A DNA stretch of 64,000 bases from Streptomyces abikoensis (GCF_014648775.1 NZ_BMRT01000001.1:558001-622000); one strand, 5' to 3'. Numbered from the stretch's first letter, positions 9,220 through 20,814 are shown. Translations and numbers: made by a program. Notes: generated by a model not told the origin, from the sequence alone.

Positions 9220-10518
9220 GTGTATCTCGCGGACCGTCGCACCACCACCGGCGCCGTCGGCCGGAACCCCGCTCCCGGCCGGCGGGCCGCCGTTCCCGCC
9301 ACGGTGTTCGCGCTCGGCACCGTCAGCCTGGTCACCGACGTCTCCTCGGAGATGGTCAGCGCCGTCCTGCCGCTCTACCTGGTCGCCGGGCTGGGGCTGT
9401 CCCCGCTCGGCTTCGGGCTGCTGGACGGCCTCTACAACGGCGTCAGCGCGCTCGTGCGCCTCGTCGGCGGCCGGCTCGCCGACCGCCGCGACGGCGGGCA
9501 CAAGACCGTGGCCGTCCTCGGTTACGGTCTCTCCGCCCTGTGCAAACCGCTGCTGCTCGTCGTGCACGGCGTTCCGCTGATCGGCGCCGTCCTGGCGGCC
9601 GACCGCACCGGCAAGGGGCTCCGCACCGCGCCACGCGACGCCATGATCTCGCTGGCCTGCGAACCCGCCGACCGGGGCCGGGCGTTCGGCGTGCACCGGG
9701 CCATGGACACCGCCGGGGCGCTGCTCGGCCCCCTCCTGGCCTTCCTCGTCCTGCGGACCGCCGCCGAGGGGTACGACGCGGTCTTCACGGTCAGCGGCTG
9801 CGTGGCGGCCCTCGGCGTGCTCGTCCTCTGGCTGTTCGTTCCCGCCCGACCCGACGAACCCACGGGCCTCGGCAAACCTACGCACCCCGGCGGTCCAGGG
9901 CTCCGCCTCGGCGAGCGGACTCCGCTCCGGGACCTCCTGCGCCGCCCCGGGGTCCGCAGGCTCACCGCCTGCGCGGTGCTCCTCGGGCTGACCACCGTCA
10001 GCGACTCCTTCCTCTACCTCACCCTCCAGCGCCGCCTCGCCGTCACCGAGGCGTGGTTCCCGCTGCTGCCCCTGGGCACCGCCACGGCCTTCCTCCTGCT
10101 GGCGGTGCCGCTCGGCGCGGTCGCCGACCGCTTCGGCAGGCGCAGGCTGTTCCTCTGCGGCCACCTCGCGCTCCTCGGCGCGTACGGGCTGCTGCTCGCG
10201 CCCCTGGGGAGCTCGCCCGCCCTGGCCTGCGCCGTTCTCACCCTGCACGGCACGTTCTACGCCGCCACCGACGGGGTACTGGCCGCCGCTACCGCCGACG
10301 CCGTGCCCCGGGAGATCCGGGGCAGCGGACTCGCGGTCGTCCAGACCGGTCAGGCCGCGGCGCGCTTCGTCTGCTCGATCGCCTTCGGCGCGGCCTGGAC
10401 GGCGTGGGGCGACCGCACGGCGCTGGGCGCGGCGGCCACCGGCCTCCTCGTCTCCGCCGCCGCCAGTGCCGCCCTGCTGCGCCCGCCCGCCGACGTCCCA
10501 CCGGAGCCCGCCCGTTGA
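9220..10518 (+). CDS. MFS transporter
   Basis: This 432-residue major facilitator protein has about twelve hydrophobic segments. The loop 2-3 motif is GGRLADRRDGGHK (close to the GxxxDRxGRR signature), and its counterpart in the second half is LGAVADRFGRRRLF. DRTGKGLRTAPRDAMI in the first half is typical of a family of uncharacterised actinobacterial MFS carriers. The GTG at 9220 follows the phosphoesterase stop by two bases; a TTG at 9214 overlapping that stop is the alternative. Lying between a secreted phosphoesterase and a secreted propeller protein, it may move a product of the phosphoesterase, which is inference. Confidence 0.85.
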   Translation: MYLADRRTTTGAVGRNPAPGRRAAVPATVFALGTVSLVTDVSSEMVSAVLPLYLVAGLGLSPLGFGLLDGLYNGVSALVRLVGGRLADRRDGGHKTVAVLGYGLSALCKPLLLVVHGVPLIGAVLAADRTGKGLRTAPRDAMISLACEPADRGRAFGVHRAMDTAGALLGPLLAFLVLRTAAEGYDAVFTVSGCVAALGVLVLWLFVPARPDEPTGLGKPTHPGGPGLRLGERTPLRDLLRRPGVRRLTACAVLLGLTTVSDSFLYLTLQRRLAVTEAWFPLLPLGTATAFLLLAVPLGAVADRFGRRRLFLCGHLALLGAYGLLLAPLGSSPALACAVLTLHGTFYAATDGVLAAATADAVPREIRGSGLAVVQTGQAAARFVCSIAFGAAWTAWGDRTALGAAATGLLVSAAASAALLRPPADVPPEPAR

Positions 10519-11546
10519 ACCGGATGAACCGCACCCACCGACTCCTGATCCTGCTCGCCGCCGTCCTCCTCCTGTCGGGCGTCGCGGTCGGCGCCACCCT
10601 GCGCGCCGCCGACCGGGCTGCGGAGAAGGACCGGCCCCGGGCGGGCGGCCCGCCCGTACGGCCCGGCGCGGTCACCCTCGACGCCCCGGGCCGCGACGTC
10701 TTCCGGAACATGGCCTGGGGACCGCACCGCGACGAGATCGTCTCCGTCTCCGACGCCGACCCGGCCGGTGCCCGCACGTCCTCCGGAGTCCGCTGTCTGC
10801 GCTTCCACACGGCGGCGGGCACGGGCATCTGCCTCCAGTCGGCGCGCAGCGGCCTGCGGGACGTCTACCGGGCGGTGGTGCTCGACGCGCGCCTGCGCCC
10901 GCTGCGCCGCTACGACCTGGCGGGCATCCCCACCCGCGCGCGGGTCTCCCCCGACGGGCGCGCCGCGGCCTGGACGGTCTTCGTCAGCGGCGACTCCTAC
11001 GCGGGCACCGCGTTCTCCACCCGCACCTCGGTCCTGGACGTCCGCACCGGGGAACTGGACCGGGATCTGGAGACCTACCGGTTCGTCCTGGACGGCCGGC
11101 CCCACCGGGCGGCGGACCTCAACGTCTGGGGCGTCACCTTCGCCGACGCCGGGCACTTCTACGCCACCGTCGCCACGGGTGGCAAGACCTATCTGGTGCG
11201 CGGGAACCGCTCGGAGCGGACGCTGCGCGCCCTCCACGAGAACGTCGAATGTCCCTCCCTCTCCCCCGACGGGACGCGCGTCGCCTACAAGAAGCGTGTC
11301 GAGGGCGTGTCGCCCGACGCGCCCTGGCGGCTGTACGTCCTGGACCTGCGCACCCTGCGCGAGACCGCCACGGCGGAGCGGCGGAGCGTCGACGACCAGG
11401 CGGTCTGGCGGGACGGGCACACGCTCGTGTACTCCCTGCCCGGCGACTACGGCTCCGACCTGTGGACCGTCCCGGCCGACGGCTCCGGCCGCGCGCGGCT
11501 GCTGACGGAGGCGGCGCTCGCCCCCGCGTTCACCGCTCACCCCTGA
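10515..11546 (+). CDS. TolB-like beta-propeller protein, membrane-anchored or secreted
   Basis: The protein has about 343 residues. A hydrophobic N-terminal segment (LLILLAAVLLLSGVAVGAT) serves as signal or anchor, and the rest carries repeated propeller blades with the phrases VSPDGRAAAW, LSPDGTRVAY and DLWTVPADGSG. TolB/WD40-like propellers of this kind usually act as binding scaffolds outside the membrane. The TTG at 10515 overlaps the MFS stop (TTGA) and has GGAG upstream; an ATG at 10524 is the alternative. It is the last gene of the phosphoesterase-MFS-propeller trio. No catalytic residues were identified. Confidence 0.75.
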   Translation: MNRMNRTHRLLILLAAVLLLSGVAVGATLRAADRAAEKDRPRAGGPPVRPGAVTLDAPGRDVFRNMAWGPHRDEIVSVSDADPAGARTSSGVRCLRFHTAAGTGICLQSARSGLRDVYRAVVLDARLRPLRRYDLAGIPTRARVSPDGRAAAWTVFVSGDSYAGTAFSTRTSVLDVRTGELDRDLETYRFVLDGRPHRAADLNVWGVTFADAGHFYATVATGGKTYLVRGNRSERTLRALHENVECPSLSPDGTRVAYKKRVEGVSPDAPWRLYVLDLRTLRETATAERRSVDDQAVWRDGHTLVYSLPGDYGSDLWTVPADGSGRARLLTEAALAPAFTAHP

Positions 11547-11563
11547 CGGTCGCCGCGCCCCTC

Positions 11564-11594
11564 AACGGTCACCGTGTCCCTAACGGTCACCGTG
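11564..11594. repeat. two direct copies of a 13-base palindromic unit
   Basis: AACGGTCACCGTG occurs at 11564-11576 and again at 11582-11594, an 18-base period. Each copy contains CGGTCACCG, nearly its own complement. It lies between convergent genes and may end transcription or bind a protein. Confidence 0.5.
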
Positions 11595-11597
11595 CTC

Positions 11598-11780
11598 CTA
11601 GCGGTCCAGCTGTTTGCGGGAGACCCTGCGCAGCCGCGTGCGCTGTGAGGGGTCGAGCAGCAGATAGGCGCCGAGGGGGATGCCGACGATCACCAGCAGC
11701 GCCGCCCAGAAGGGCAGCAGCCACAGCAGGACCACCCCCACCGCCACACCGCCCACGGCGACCTTCGCCCTGTTGGTCAT
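11598..11780 (-). CDS. small two-helix membrane protein
   Basis: This is a 60-residue protein: a short polar start, two hydrophobic segments (about residues 8-26 and 28-46, joined by a Pro-Phe turn) and a basic tail RTRLRRVSRKQ that should face the cytoplasm. No family or function was recognised. The ATG at 11780 has GAAGGAGG eight bases upstream, a clear ribosome site; the longer frame has none. It is convergent with the propeller gene and divergent from the SNF2 gene. Confidence 0.7.
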   Translation of the reverse strand: MTNRAKVAVGGVAVGVVLLWLLPFWAALLVIVGIPLGAYLLLDPSQRTRLRRVSRKQLDR

Positions 11781-11923
11781 GTCCGTGCCTCCTTCATGAC
11801 GGCTGCCGAACGGTTTCAGCGTACGTCGGCCCGCGTGGAGGGGAGTGACGCGGCTCACCCGTGGAATCCTCTCGCCTGTCGTGCGTCTCCTGTACCCTCG
11901 GCCGCTCCGAAGCCCGCACTAGT

Positions 11924-11929
11924 CAAATT
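11924..11929 (+). promoter_or_regulatory. putative -10 box of a leaderless transcript (SNF2 gene)
   Basis: CAAATT ends six bases before the ATG at 11936. The only purine-rich tract (GAGGA) touches the ATG, too close to work as a ribosome site for it, which fits leaderless initiation. It could instead serve the in-frame GTG at 11948. Confidence 0.3.
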
Positions 11930-11935
11930 TGAGGA

Positions 11936-14829
<2,894 letters not shown>

Positions 14830-14833
<4 letters not shown>

Positions 14834-15774
14834 CGACAGCGGCACACGACCGGCGGGAGCGCGTCTTCGCGTCCCCGCCCCCGGGGGCCGGGCGGGACTT
14901 CGCCACCGGCCGGTTGGGCCGGGCCTGGCTCAAGGCGCTGGAGGACTCCGCCCTGGACGGCAAGCAGGTGAAGGCCGGCCGCCGGTACGCCCGCGCGGGA
15001 GCGGTCGGGGCGGTGTCCGTGCGGCCGGGGCGGATCACCGCGCTCGTCCGCGACCGGGACGGCGTCCCGTACCGCGCGGACGTGGTGGTCCAGCGGTTCT
15101 CGGACGCCGACTGGGACCGGCTCCTGGACGTGGTGACCGACCGTCCCGAGCACCTCGCGGCGCTGCTGGACGGGGAACTGCCGCCGCACCTGGCCGAGGA
15201 CGCGGCCGCGGCGGGCGTCGACCTGCTGCCCGGCATCGGTGATCTGGAGGCCGAGTGCGCCTGCGGGGCGTGGGACCACTGCCCGCATTCGACGGCCCTG
15301 TGCCATCAGGTGGCCGGGCTGCTCGACCGCGACCCGCTCGTCCTGTTGCTGCTACGGGGGCGCGGGGAGGGCGAGTTGCTGGAGGAGCTGCGGGCGCGCA
15401 GTGCTCCGCGCGCCGCCGATCACGCCCTGGAGCCACCGGCGGGGATACCGGCGTGTGAGGCGTTCGCGGGGCGCGGCCTCGTGCCGCCGCTTCCGGATCC
15501 CCCACCGCCGGTGGACGCGGCGGGGCGGCCGCCCGTCCTGACCGGTGAGGGCGACGGGGCCGAGGAGGCGCACGGGCTCGACGTCGAGGCCCTGGCGTTC
15601 CTCGCGAGGGAGGCGGCGGTCCTGGCGCGGCGGCTGCTGGCGGAGGCGCTGGCTCCGGGCCATGAGCTGACGCCCGTGCCCGGGGAGCCGACTGTGCGTG
15701 AGGACGCGGAGCGGCTGGTGGCGGCGGGGGCGCCGGAGCGGGTCGCCGCGCGGCTCGCGTCGGTGGCCGGGTAG
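14830..15774 (+). CDS. SWIM zinc-finger protein
   Basis: This 314-residue protein carries a SWIM finger near residues 141-153, with the ligand pattern Cys-x-Cys...Cys-x-His in ECACGAWDHCPH. SWIM fingers bind DNA or proteins and are often linked to SNF2 ATPases. The N-terminal part (GRAWLKALEDSALDGKQVKAGRRYARAG) is typical of the SWIM proteins paired with SNF2 helicases. The middle is Pro-rich and the C-terminus helical. The ATG overlaps the SNF2 stop (ATGA), so synthesis is coupled. It is probably the accessory subunit of that helicase. Confidence 0.85.
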
Positions 15775-15812
15775 CGGAGGCTAGCCGGCGAGTCGTCTGC
15801 GGGTGCGTCGTG

Positions 15813-15846
15813 GCTGGTCGCGCAGTTCCCCGCGCCCCTTCGGGGC
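15813..15846 (+). repeat. dispersed Streptomyces hairpin repeat, family B, copy 1
   Basis: The segment contains GTCGCGCAGTTCCCCGCGCC followed by CCTTCGGGGC, which can fold with GCCCC/GGGGC pairing. A second copy lies at 63662-63696. It sits at the end of the SWIM gene, opposite a convergent gene, where such repeats often act as terminators. Confidence 0.6.
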
Positions 15847-15852
15847 ACCCGC

Positions 15853-16227
15853 TCAGAAACCGAAGATGTCCGAGGGAAGCGCCGTGGGCAGGCCCGACGG
15901 GAACCCCGACGGCAGGCCGCTGGGCAGGCTCGACGGTAGCCCGGTGGGGAGCGGGAAGGGGGACGAGGCGGTGCCGGTCGGCACCGTGCTGTGGCTCGGT
16001 GTGCTGCCGCCGGGATCCTTGTCGGCGAGGAGCACCACGGCCGCCACCGCGAGCACCGCGGCCCCCAGCAGCGCGGCGACGGCCGTCGCCACCCGCCGCC
16101 CTCCCCCGCCGTCGGACGGGGGCGGCGGGTCCGGCGGGCGGGCGGGGCCGAAGCCGCCGGACGGTCCGTGAGGTCCGTACGGCGGCCCGGAAGGCGGCCC
16201 CGGTGGGAAGCCTGGTGGGGTGGCCAT
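15853..16227 (-). CDS. Pro-rich single-pass membrane protein
   Basis: The 124-residue protein has three parts: an N-terminal cytoplasmic run rich in Pro and Gly (PPGFPPGPPSGPPYGP), one hydrophobic helix (about residues 46-68, ending VVLLADKD), and an exported tail. The tail repeats a Leu-Pro-Ser motif (GLPSSLPSGLPSGFPSGLP). No enzyme motif is present and the function is unknown; such proteins are common in Streptomyces. The ATG at 16227 is chosen because the reading frame beyond it has no membrane-protein character and overlaps the divergent gene's promoter. The ribosome site is not obvious. Confidence 0.65.
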   Translation of the reverse strand: MATPPGFPPGPPSGPPYGPHGPSGGFGPARPPDPPPPSDGGGGRRVATAVAALLGAAVLAVAAVVLLADKDPGGSTPSHSTVPTGTASSPFPLPTGLPSSLPSGLPSGFPSGLPTALPSDIFGF

Positions 16228-16360
16228 ACGGCCAGCGTTCCCCGGCCGCGGCGGCCCGGCCCGCGCGGTGACCGTTCCGCTACGGGATCCGCTCGGGAAC
16301 CGGACATTCCAGCGACCCGCCGACGATGCGGCATTACCGGAATAAATATCTGTTAACCGT

Positions 16361-16870
16361 ATGATTCGACCGATGACTGCCGAGATCACACGGACACGCG
16401 CCGTTGAGGCGAAGGCGGGCGCGGCCCGCCTTCTGCTCGCCTTCCGGCACGGCAATCAGGCGGCGTTCGACGACTCGCTGCCCCGGTCCATGGCGACCGA
16501 AGAGGCCCGGGACCTCGTCGCCGCGCTCGTCTGGATCGCCAACGAGGCCGTCCGGAAGGCCTACCGGCCCGATGTCGCCGACCGGGTGCTGCGGCACCTC
16601 GTCAAGCGGGTGCCGGACGAGCCCGGTTGGGTCGAGACGGACGAGGAGGCCGCACCGGATGTCGCAGTGCTGCTCGAATCCGTGTGGCGGAAGGACACGG
16701 AGAGGGTACGGGAGCTGGTGCGCGCCACGCCCGACACGACCTTCGTGCTGGGCAAGCTGGTGCAGGCGGTCGCGATGCTGCTGCCGTCGGTGCGGGACGC
16801 GGAAGTGTGCCGGGTGCTCAACGAGCTGCGCGCAGGAACGTCTCCAGACCTGCCAGGTCGTCCGTGTTGA
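16361..16870 (+). CDS. hypothetical helical protein
   Basis: This is a 169-residue soluble, mainly helical protein with no recognised domain. It alternates acidic and basic helices (EARDLVAALVWIANEAVRKA, VADRVLRHLVKRV, ERVRELVRATPD). Upstream DNA is A+T-rich for this genome (AATAAATATCTGTTAAC), suggesting a promoter right before the ATG. A second ATG at 16373 would remove four residues and cannot be excluded. Its last 53 bases overlap the 3' end of the convergent glycerophosphodiesterase gene, so the two genes share coding sequence on opposite strands. Confidence 0.6.
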   Translation: MIRPMTAEITRTRAVEAKAGAARLLLAFRHGNQAAFDDSLPRSMATEEARDLVAALVWIANEAVRKAYRPDVADRVLRHLVKRVPDEPGWVETDEEAAPDVAVLLESVWRKDTERVRELVRATPDTTFVLGKLVQAVAMLLPSVRDAEVCRVLNELRAGTSPDLPGRPC

Positions 16871-17663
16871 GGTAGTCCACACCGGCGGCGAGGAGCTCCC
16901 GCCAGAGCGCGTCCCGCGCCGGGCCCGGCGCGTCAGGCGTGGCCCAGAAGCGGACCGTCCGGCCCTCCGCGTGCGCGGTGGCGGCGATCCGCCGCAGGGC
17001 GGCCCGCTCACGGGCGGGCATGGGGCCCACCCCCCGCCAGGTGAAGTTCTGCCCCCAGTTGTCGCTGACGAGGGGCGCGAAGGAGGCGGGCGCGCCCCCG
17101 AGGTCGGTGAGCCGGCCGTCGTAGAAGGCGTGGCGCGTCCGCTCCGCCTCCATGGGGGCGCGGGCGCCGCGGTCACCCGAGACCACGGCGGTCACCGCGG
17201 CGCGGCGGACCCGTCCGCCGGACCACTCGGTGAGCATCGGGTGGTACGGGCGCAGACGGCGCGACAGGGCCCGGTAGGTGGCGTCGCCCGGGGTCTTGAT
17301 GTCGATGAGCAACTGGAGGGTCAGGTCGTATCCGCGGTAGACCCGGCCGCGGTTGGCTCTGACGCGGCGCAGCAAGGGGTCGAGATAGAGGGATTCGAGC
17401 GTGCGTGCGGGGTCGAGTCCGGAGGCGTCGTGCGCGACGAGGAGCTCGCCCCCGACCAGCCAGATGTCGGCCTCCACGCTGTTGAAACCGTGGGAGAGGG
17501 CGTCGGTGAGCGGGTGGGGGTGCTCGTAGTCGTTGTGCGCGTGGGCGTGGCGCAGCGGCGGCCTGCCGCGCCCGGCGTCCGCCGCCGCGAGGGCCGGGGC
17601 GGCGAGGGAACCGGTGAGCGCGGCTCCGAGGGTGAGGACGGCGGATCGGCGCGTTCGGGTCAT
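16818..17663 (-). CDS. exported glycerophosphodiester phosphodiesterase / PI-PLC-like phosphodiesterase
   Basis: This 281-residue protein has a signal peptide (RRSAVLTLGAALTGSLAAPALA) and a TIM-barrel phosphodiesterase domain. The active-site histidines and acids are in HAHNDYEHPHPLTDAL near residue 42, NSVEADIWL near 65 and LLVAHDASGL near 76. The later strand motifs LLIDIKTPG and VRFWATPD also fit the glycerophosphodiesterase/phospholipase barrel. It should hydrolyse phosphodiesters such as glycerophosphodiesters outside the cell. The ATG at 17663 has GGGAGG upstream. It is divergent from a phosphodiester glycosidase gene, suggesting joint work on cell-surface or soil phosphodiesters. Confidence 0.8.
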   Translation of the reverse strand: MTRTRRSAVLTLGAALTGSLAAPALAAADAGRGRPPLRHAHAHNDYEHPHPLTDALSHGFNSVEADIWLVGGELLVAHDASGLDPARTLESLYLDPLLRRVRANRGRVYRGYDLTLQLLIDIKTPGDATYRALSRRLRPYHPMLTEWSGGRVRRAAVTAVVSGDRGARAPMEAERTRHAFYDGRLTDLGGAPASFAPLVSDNWGQNFTWRGVGPMPARERAALRRIAATAHAEGRTVRFWATPDAPGPARDALWRELLAAGVDYLNTDDLAGLETFLRAAR

Positions 17664-17866
17664 GGGGCTGCCTCCCGGTGGCTCGGTGAGCGAATAGGGG
17701 CGGGCTGCGCGCGCTGACGCTTGCGAGTATCGGGGCCCACCGGGCCGTTTGACAGAGCCGGGCCGAGAGTTGCGCCGGGCGCCGCCTGAGATTTCCCTGT
17801 CGTTCTTTCGGGGCATGGATAAGTCCCTTGCGTCGTGACAGAGTTGACGGGACCTCTGGGGAGACA

Positions 17867-19105
17867 GTGGGAAGACGTGGACGCCGCGTGCGCGCGGTTC
17901 TGACGGTACTGGTGGCATGGGTCTCGCTGGTCGGGGGCGGCACGGCGTGGGCGGGCACGGAGGATTTCTCCCCGCCGGAGCTGGGCGCGCCGTCGGCGCT
18001 GGGGCCCGGGGTGACGTATCGGGGGTTCTCGCTGAAGGGATCGAACGGACCGGCGTACGGGCATCTGCTCACGGTCGATCTGCGCGAACGGCGGGTGTCG
18101 GTGGACCTGCTGTATCCGGGCGCGGTGGGCGCCCGGGAGCGGCTGTCCCGGATGGCCGCCGACAGCGGCGCGGTCGGCGGGGTGAACGGGGACTTCTTCA
18201 ACATCGCCGAGGCGCAGCACCCCGGGGTGGACGCCACGGGCGCGCCGGTGGGGCCGGCCGTGACGGGCGGGCACGACCTGAAGGCGGCGGTGCCGGACGG
18301 CCAGCGGTTCGGGCCGGCGATGCCGTCGGGCGGCACCACGGAGGACGTGCTGGGCGTGGGCGCGGACCGGACGGCCCGGCTGGACCGGCTCACGCTGGAG
18401 GGTTCCGTGCGCGCGCGGAACGACGAGTTCCCGCTGAGCGGCTTCAATCAGTACGCGATCCCGGTCGACGGCATCGGGGCGTTCACCCCGGCCTGGGGCA
18501 CGGCGTCACGGCTGCGGGCCACCTGTGGCACGGACACCGACCGGGGCGCGCCGTGCAGCGACGACACCCGTGAACTGACCGTGCGCGGGGGCAAGGTGAC
18601 GGCCGTGGCGGAGCGGCCCGGCCGGGGCGCCGTCGCGCGGGGTTCGGTGGTGCTGCTGGGGCGTGAGGACGGGGCGCGGCAGCTGCGCAAGCTCAAGGTC
18701 GGTGACCGGGTGAGGGTCGACGAGTACCTGCGGCCCCGGCGTTCGGGGTCGTTGCGCTTCGCGATCGGGGGTTTCCCCCTGCTGCGCGGGGGCAGGCCGG
18801 TCTCGGGGCTGGACGCGGAGACCGCCGCCGTACGGACCGCGGCCGGCCTGGCGGACCGGGGGCGGCGGCTGTTGCTGCTGGCGCTCGACGGCGGCGGCGC
18901 CCACCGTCCGGGGCTGACCCTGCTGGAGCTGGCCCAGGCGTTGAAGGGGCTGGGGGCCTCCGACGGCTTCAACCTCGACGGCGGCGGCTCGTCGACGCTC
19001 GTCGCCCGGGAGCCGGGAGAGGCCCGGCCGACCGTGCGCAACCATCCGTCGGGCGGTGCCGAACGGCCCGTCCCCAACGGCGTGGGCATTTTTATCCGAC
19101 CTTGA
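17867..19105 (+). CDS. exported phosphodiester glycosidase family (NAGPA-domain) protein
   Basis: The 412-residue protein has a signal peptide (RRVRAVLTVLVAWVSLVGGG, cut near TAWAG) and a domain of the type found in N-acetylglucosamine-1-phosphodiester alpha-N-acetylglucosaminidase. The family hallmarks are GGVNGDFFN near residue 106, LLALDGGG near 346 and the closing GFNLDGGGSSTLV near 367, with the Asp and Asn residues that hold the active site. It would remove a sugar from a sugar-phosphate diester outside the cell. The GTG at 17867 has GGGGAG five bases upstream and is in frame; the TTG at 17828 is poorer. The divergent neighbour is a glycerophosphodiesterase. Confidence 0.85.
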   Translation: MGRRGRRVRAVLTVLVAWVSLVGGGTAWAGTEDFSPPELGAPSALGPGVTYRGFSLKGSNGPAYGHLLTVDLRERRVSVDLLYPGAVGARERLSRMAADSGAVGGVNGDFFNIAEAQHPGVDATGAPVGPAVTGGHDLKAAVPDGQRFGPAMPSGGTTEDVLGVGADRTARLDRLTLEGSVRARNDEFPLSGFNQYAIPVDGIGAFTPAWGTASRLRATCGTDTDRGAPCSDDTRELTVRGGKVTAVAERPGRGAVARGSVVLLGREDGARQLRKLKVGDRVRVDEYLRPRRSGSLRFAIGGFPLLRGGRPVSGLDAETAAVRTAAGLADRGRRLLLLALDGGGAHRPGLTLLELAQALKGLGASDGFNLDGGGSSTLVAREPGEARPTVRNHPSGGAERPVPNGVGIFIRP

Positions 19106-19239
19106 CATCACCCTTCAATCCCATCCTTTTGAGTGATCGCCCCCATCGATTCGCGCTGCTAGCTTCGAATGGGGGCGAGCGGGAATTCCCGACGGTTCCG
19201 CAATGGGTTCTTCCGTAATGGATGGGTGGGCATTCGATT

Positions 19240-20652
19240 ATGACGACGTCAGTGGAGACCGGAGCGGGCACGGATAATCCACCCGGGCGGCTGAGTCTGG
19301 GCACCGAGGCCGCCCGCAATCTGGCGACCACGACCAAGTCCGTGCCGCAGATGCAGGGGATCACCTCGCGGTGGCTCCTGCGGCTGCTGCCGTGGGTTCA
19401 GCTCTCCGGCGGTACGTACCGGGTGAACCGCCGGCTGACGCACACGCTCGGCGACGGCCGGGTGGAGTTCTTCACGACCGGCGCCGAGGTGCGGGTCATC
19501 CCGGCGGAGCTCGGCGAGCTGCCCTTGCTGCGCGGCTTCGAGGACTCCGCGGTCCTGGAGGCGCTGGCCGGCCGGTTCGTCCAGCGGGAGTACCGCCCCG
19601 GTGAGCTGCTGGTCGAGGCCGGGCGTCCAGCGGACGAGGTGGTACTGCTCGCCCACGGCAAGGCCGAGAAGTTCCACGAGGGCGAGTACGGAGAGCCGGC
19701 CGTGCTGGGCGTGCTGGCCGACGGCGGGTACGTCGGTGATCAGGCGCTGGCCGCCGAGCAGCCGGGCGAGTGGGATTTCTCCGTCCGGGCGGTGACGGCC
19801 TGTACGGTGCTGACGCTGCCGCGCGCGGATTTCCAGGAGGCCCTGGACGGCTCCCCCGGCCTGAGCGCGCATGTCGAGGGCTACCGCCGCCGGTCGGCCC
19901 TCCCCCACAACGAGTACGGGGAGTCGGCGATCGACGTCGCCTCCGGCCACAGCGGGGAGCCCTCCCTGCCCGGGGTCTTCGCGAACTACGAGACCTCGCC
20001 GCGCGAGTACGGGCTGAGTGTCGCCCAGACGGTGCTGCGGGTGCACACACGCGTCGCCGACCTCTACAACGAGCCGATGAACCAGCTCGAACAACAGCTG
20101 CGGCTCACCGTCGAGGCCCTGCGCGAACGCCAGGAACACGAAATGATCAACAACCGCGAGTTCGGCCTCCTCCACAACGCCGATCTCAGCCAGCGCATCC
20201 ACACCCGCAGCGGACCGCCCACCCCCGACGACCTCGACGAGCTGCTGGCGACGGTCTGGAAGGACCCGGGCTTCCTGCTGGCCCACCCGCGCACCATCGC
20301 GGCGATCGCCCGGGAGTTCAACCGCCGGGGCGTCTACCCGGACAGCGCCCAGGTGGGCGGGCACTCCCTGCCGGCCTGGCGGGGCGTGCCCATCTACCCC
20401 TGCAACAAGATCCCGATCACGGAGACGGGTGTCAGCTCGATTCTGCTGATGCGCACCGGCGAGGAGTCCCAGGGTGTCATCGGCCTCCACCGCACGGGAA
20501 TTCCCGATGAATACCAGCCGAGCCTTTCGGTGCGCTTCATGGGCATCAGCGAAAAGGCCATCATGTCCTATCTGGTGAGCGCCTACTACTCGGCGGCGGT
20601 CCTGGTGCCCGATGCCCTCGGAATCCTCGAGAACGTCGAGATCGGGCACTGA
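19240..20652 (+). CDS. family 2B encapsulin shell protein (EshA-like), paralogue 1
   Basis: This 470-residue protein is a nanocompartment shell protein of the family 2B encapsulins, the group of Streptomyces EshA. These have the HK97-type shell fold split by an inserted cyclic-nucleotide-binding-like domain. Here the insert runs about residues 85-215 ([18 protein letters not shown] to the LTLPRADF strand). The shell domain follows, with [32 protein letters not shown] and a C-terminal [20 protein letters not shown]. In the ligand pocket the usual FGE and Arg are not kept (VGDQALA; EWDFSV). No cargo enzyme gene (terpene synthase, desulfurase, prenyltransferase) is adjacent. Start ATG 19240; the ribosome site is weak. 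Confidence 0.9.
   Translation: MTTSVETGAGTDNPPGRLSLGTEAARNLATTTKSVPQMQGITSRWLLRLLPWVQLSGGTYRVNRRLTHTLGDGRVEFFTTGAEVRVIPAELGELPLLRGFEDSAVLEALAGRFVQREYRPGELLVEAGRPADEVVLLAHGKAEKFHEGEYGEPAVLGVLADGGYVGDQALAAEQPGEWDFSVRAVTACTVLTLPRADFQEALDGSPGLSAHVEGYRRRSALPHNEYGESAIDVASGHSGEPSLPGVFANYETSPREYGLSVAQTVLRVHTRVADLYNEPMNQLEQQLRLTVEALRERQEHEMINNREFGLLHNADLSQRIHTRSGPPTPDDLDELLATVWKDPGFLLAHPRTIAAIAREFNRRGVYPDSAQVGGHSLPAWRGVPIYPCNKIPITETGVSSILLMRTGEESQGVIGLHRTGIPDEYQPSLSVRFMGISEKAIMSYLVSAYYSAAVLVPDALGILENVEIGH
20020..20247 (+). repeat. near-identical tract shared by the two encapsulin genes, copy 1
   Basis: Aligned by eye, this 228-base segment differs from 21592-21819 at only five positions. The flanking parts of the two genes differ at many silent and coding sites. 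It encodes the start of the shell domain after the nucleotide-binding insert and looks like a gene-conversion tract. Confidence 0.85.
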
Positions 20653-20668
20653 GGAATTCCGTCGAAGC

Positions 20669-20696
20669 CCTCTTCCCGTATGAGCGCGTGAAGAGG
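20669..20696 (+). other. hairpin between the two encapsulin genes
   Basis: CCTCTTC (20669-20675) pairs with GAAGAGG (20690-20696) around a 14-base loop, 17 bases after the first encapsulin stop. It could partly end transcription or stabilise the upstream message and so set the ratio of the two shell proteins. Confidence 0.4.
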
Positions 20697-20800
20697 ATCG
20701 CCACCCCGACAGCCGGGCGGGCCCATCGGTCTGGGCACAGCCGCCGTCCGGCTCTCCGGGGTGCTCCGCACCACGTTTCACAGCCTGATTCACACAGATG

Positions 20801-20810
20801 GGTGATCACC
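20801..20810. promoter_or_regulatory. perfect palindrome just before encapsulin gene 2
   Basis: GGTGATCACC is a 10-bp perfect palindrome whose end lies four bases before the ATG at 20815, covering the place of the ribosome site. It could be an operator or a structure that limits translation. It is short enough to arise by chance. Confidence 0.3.
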
Positions 20811-20814
20811 ACAT

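Noticed and set aside
19102..19107. Perfect TTGACA at the end of the phosphodiester glycosidase gene as -35 box for the encapsulin gene
   Set aside because: No -10-like sequence lies 16-19 bases downstream, and the hexamer overlaps the stop codon of the previous gene, so it is probably chance.
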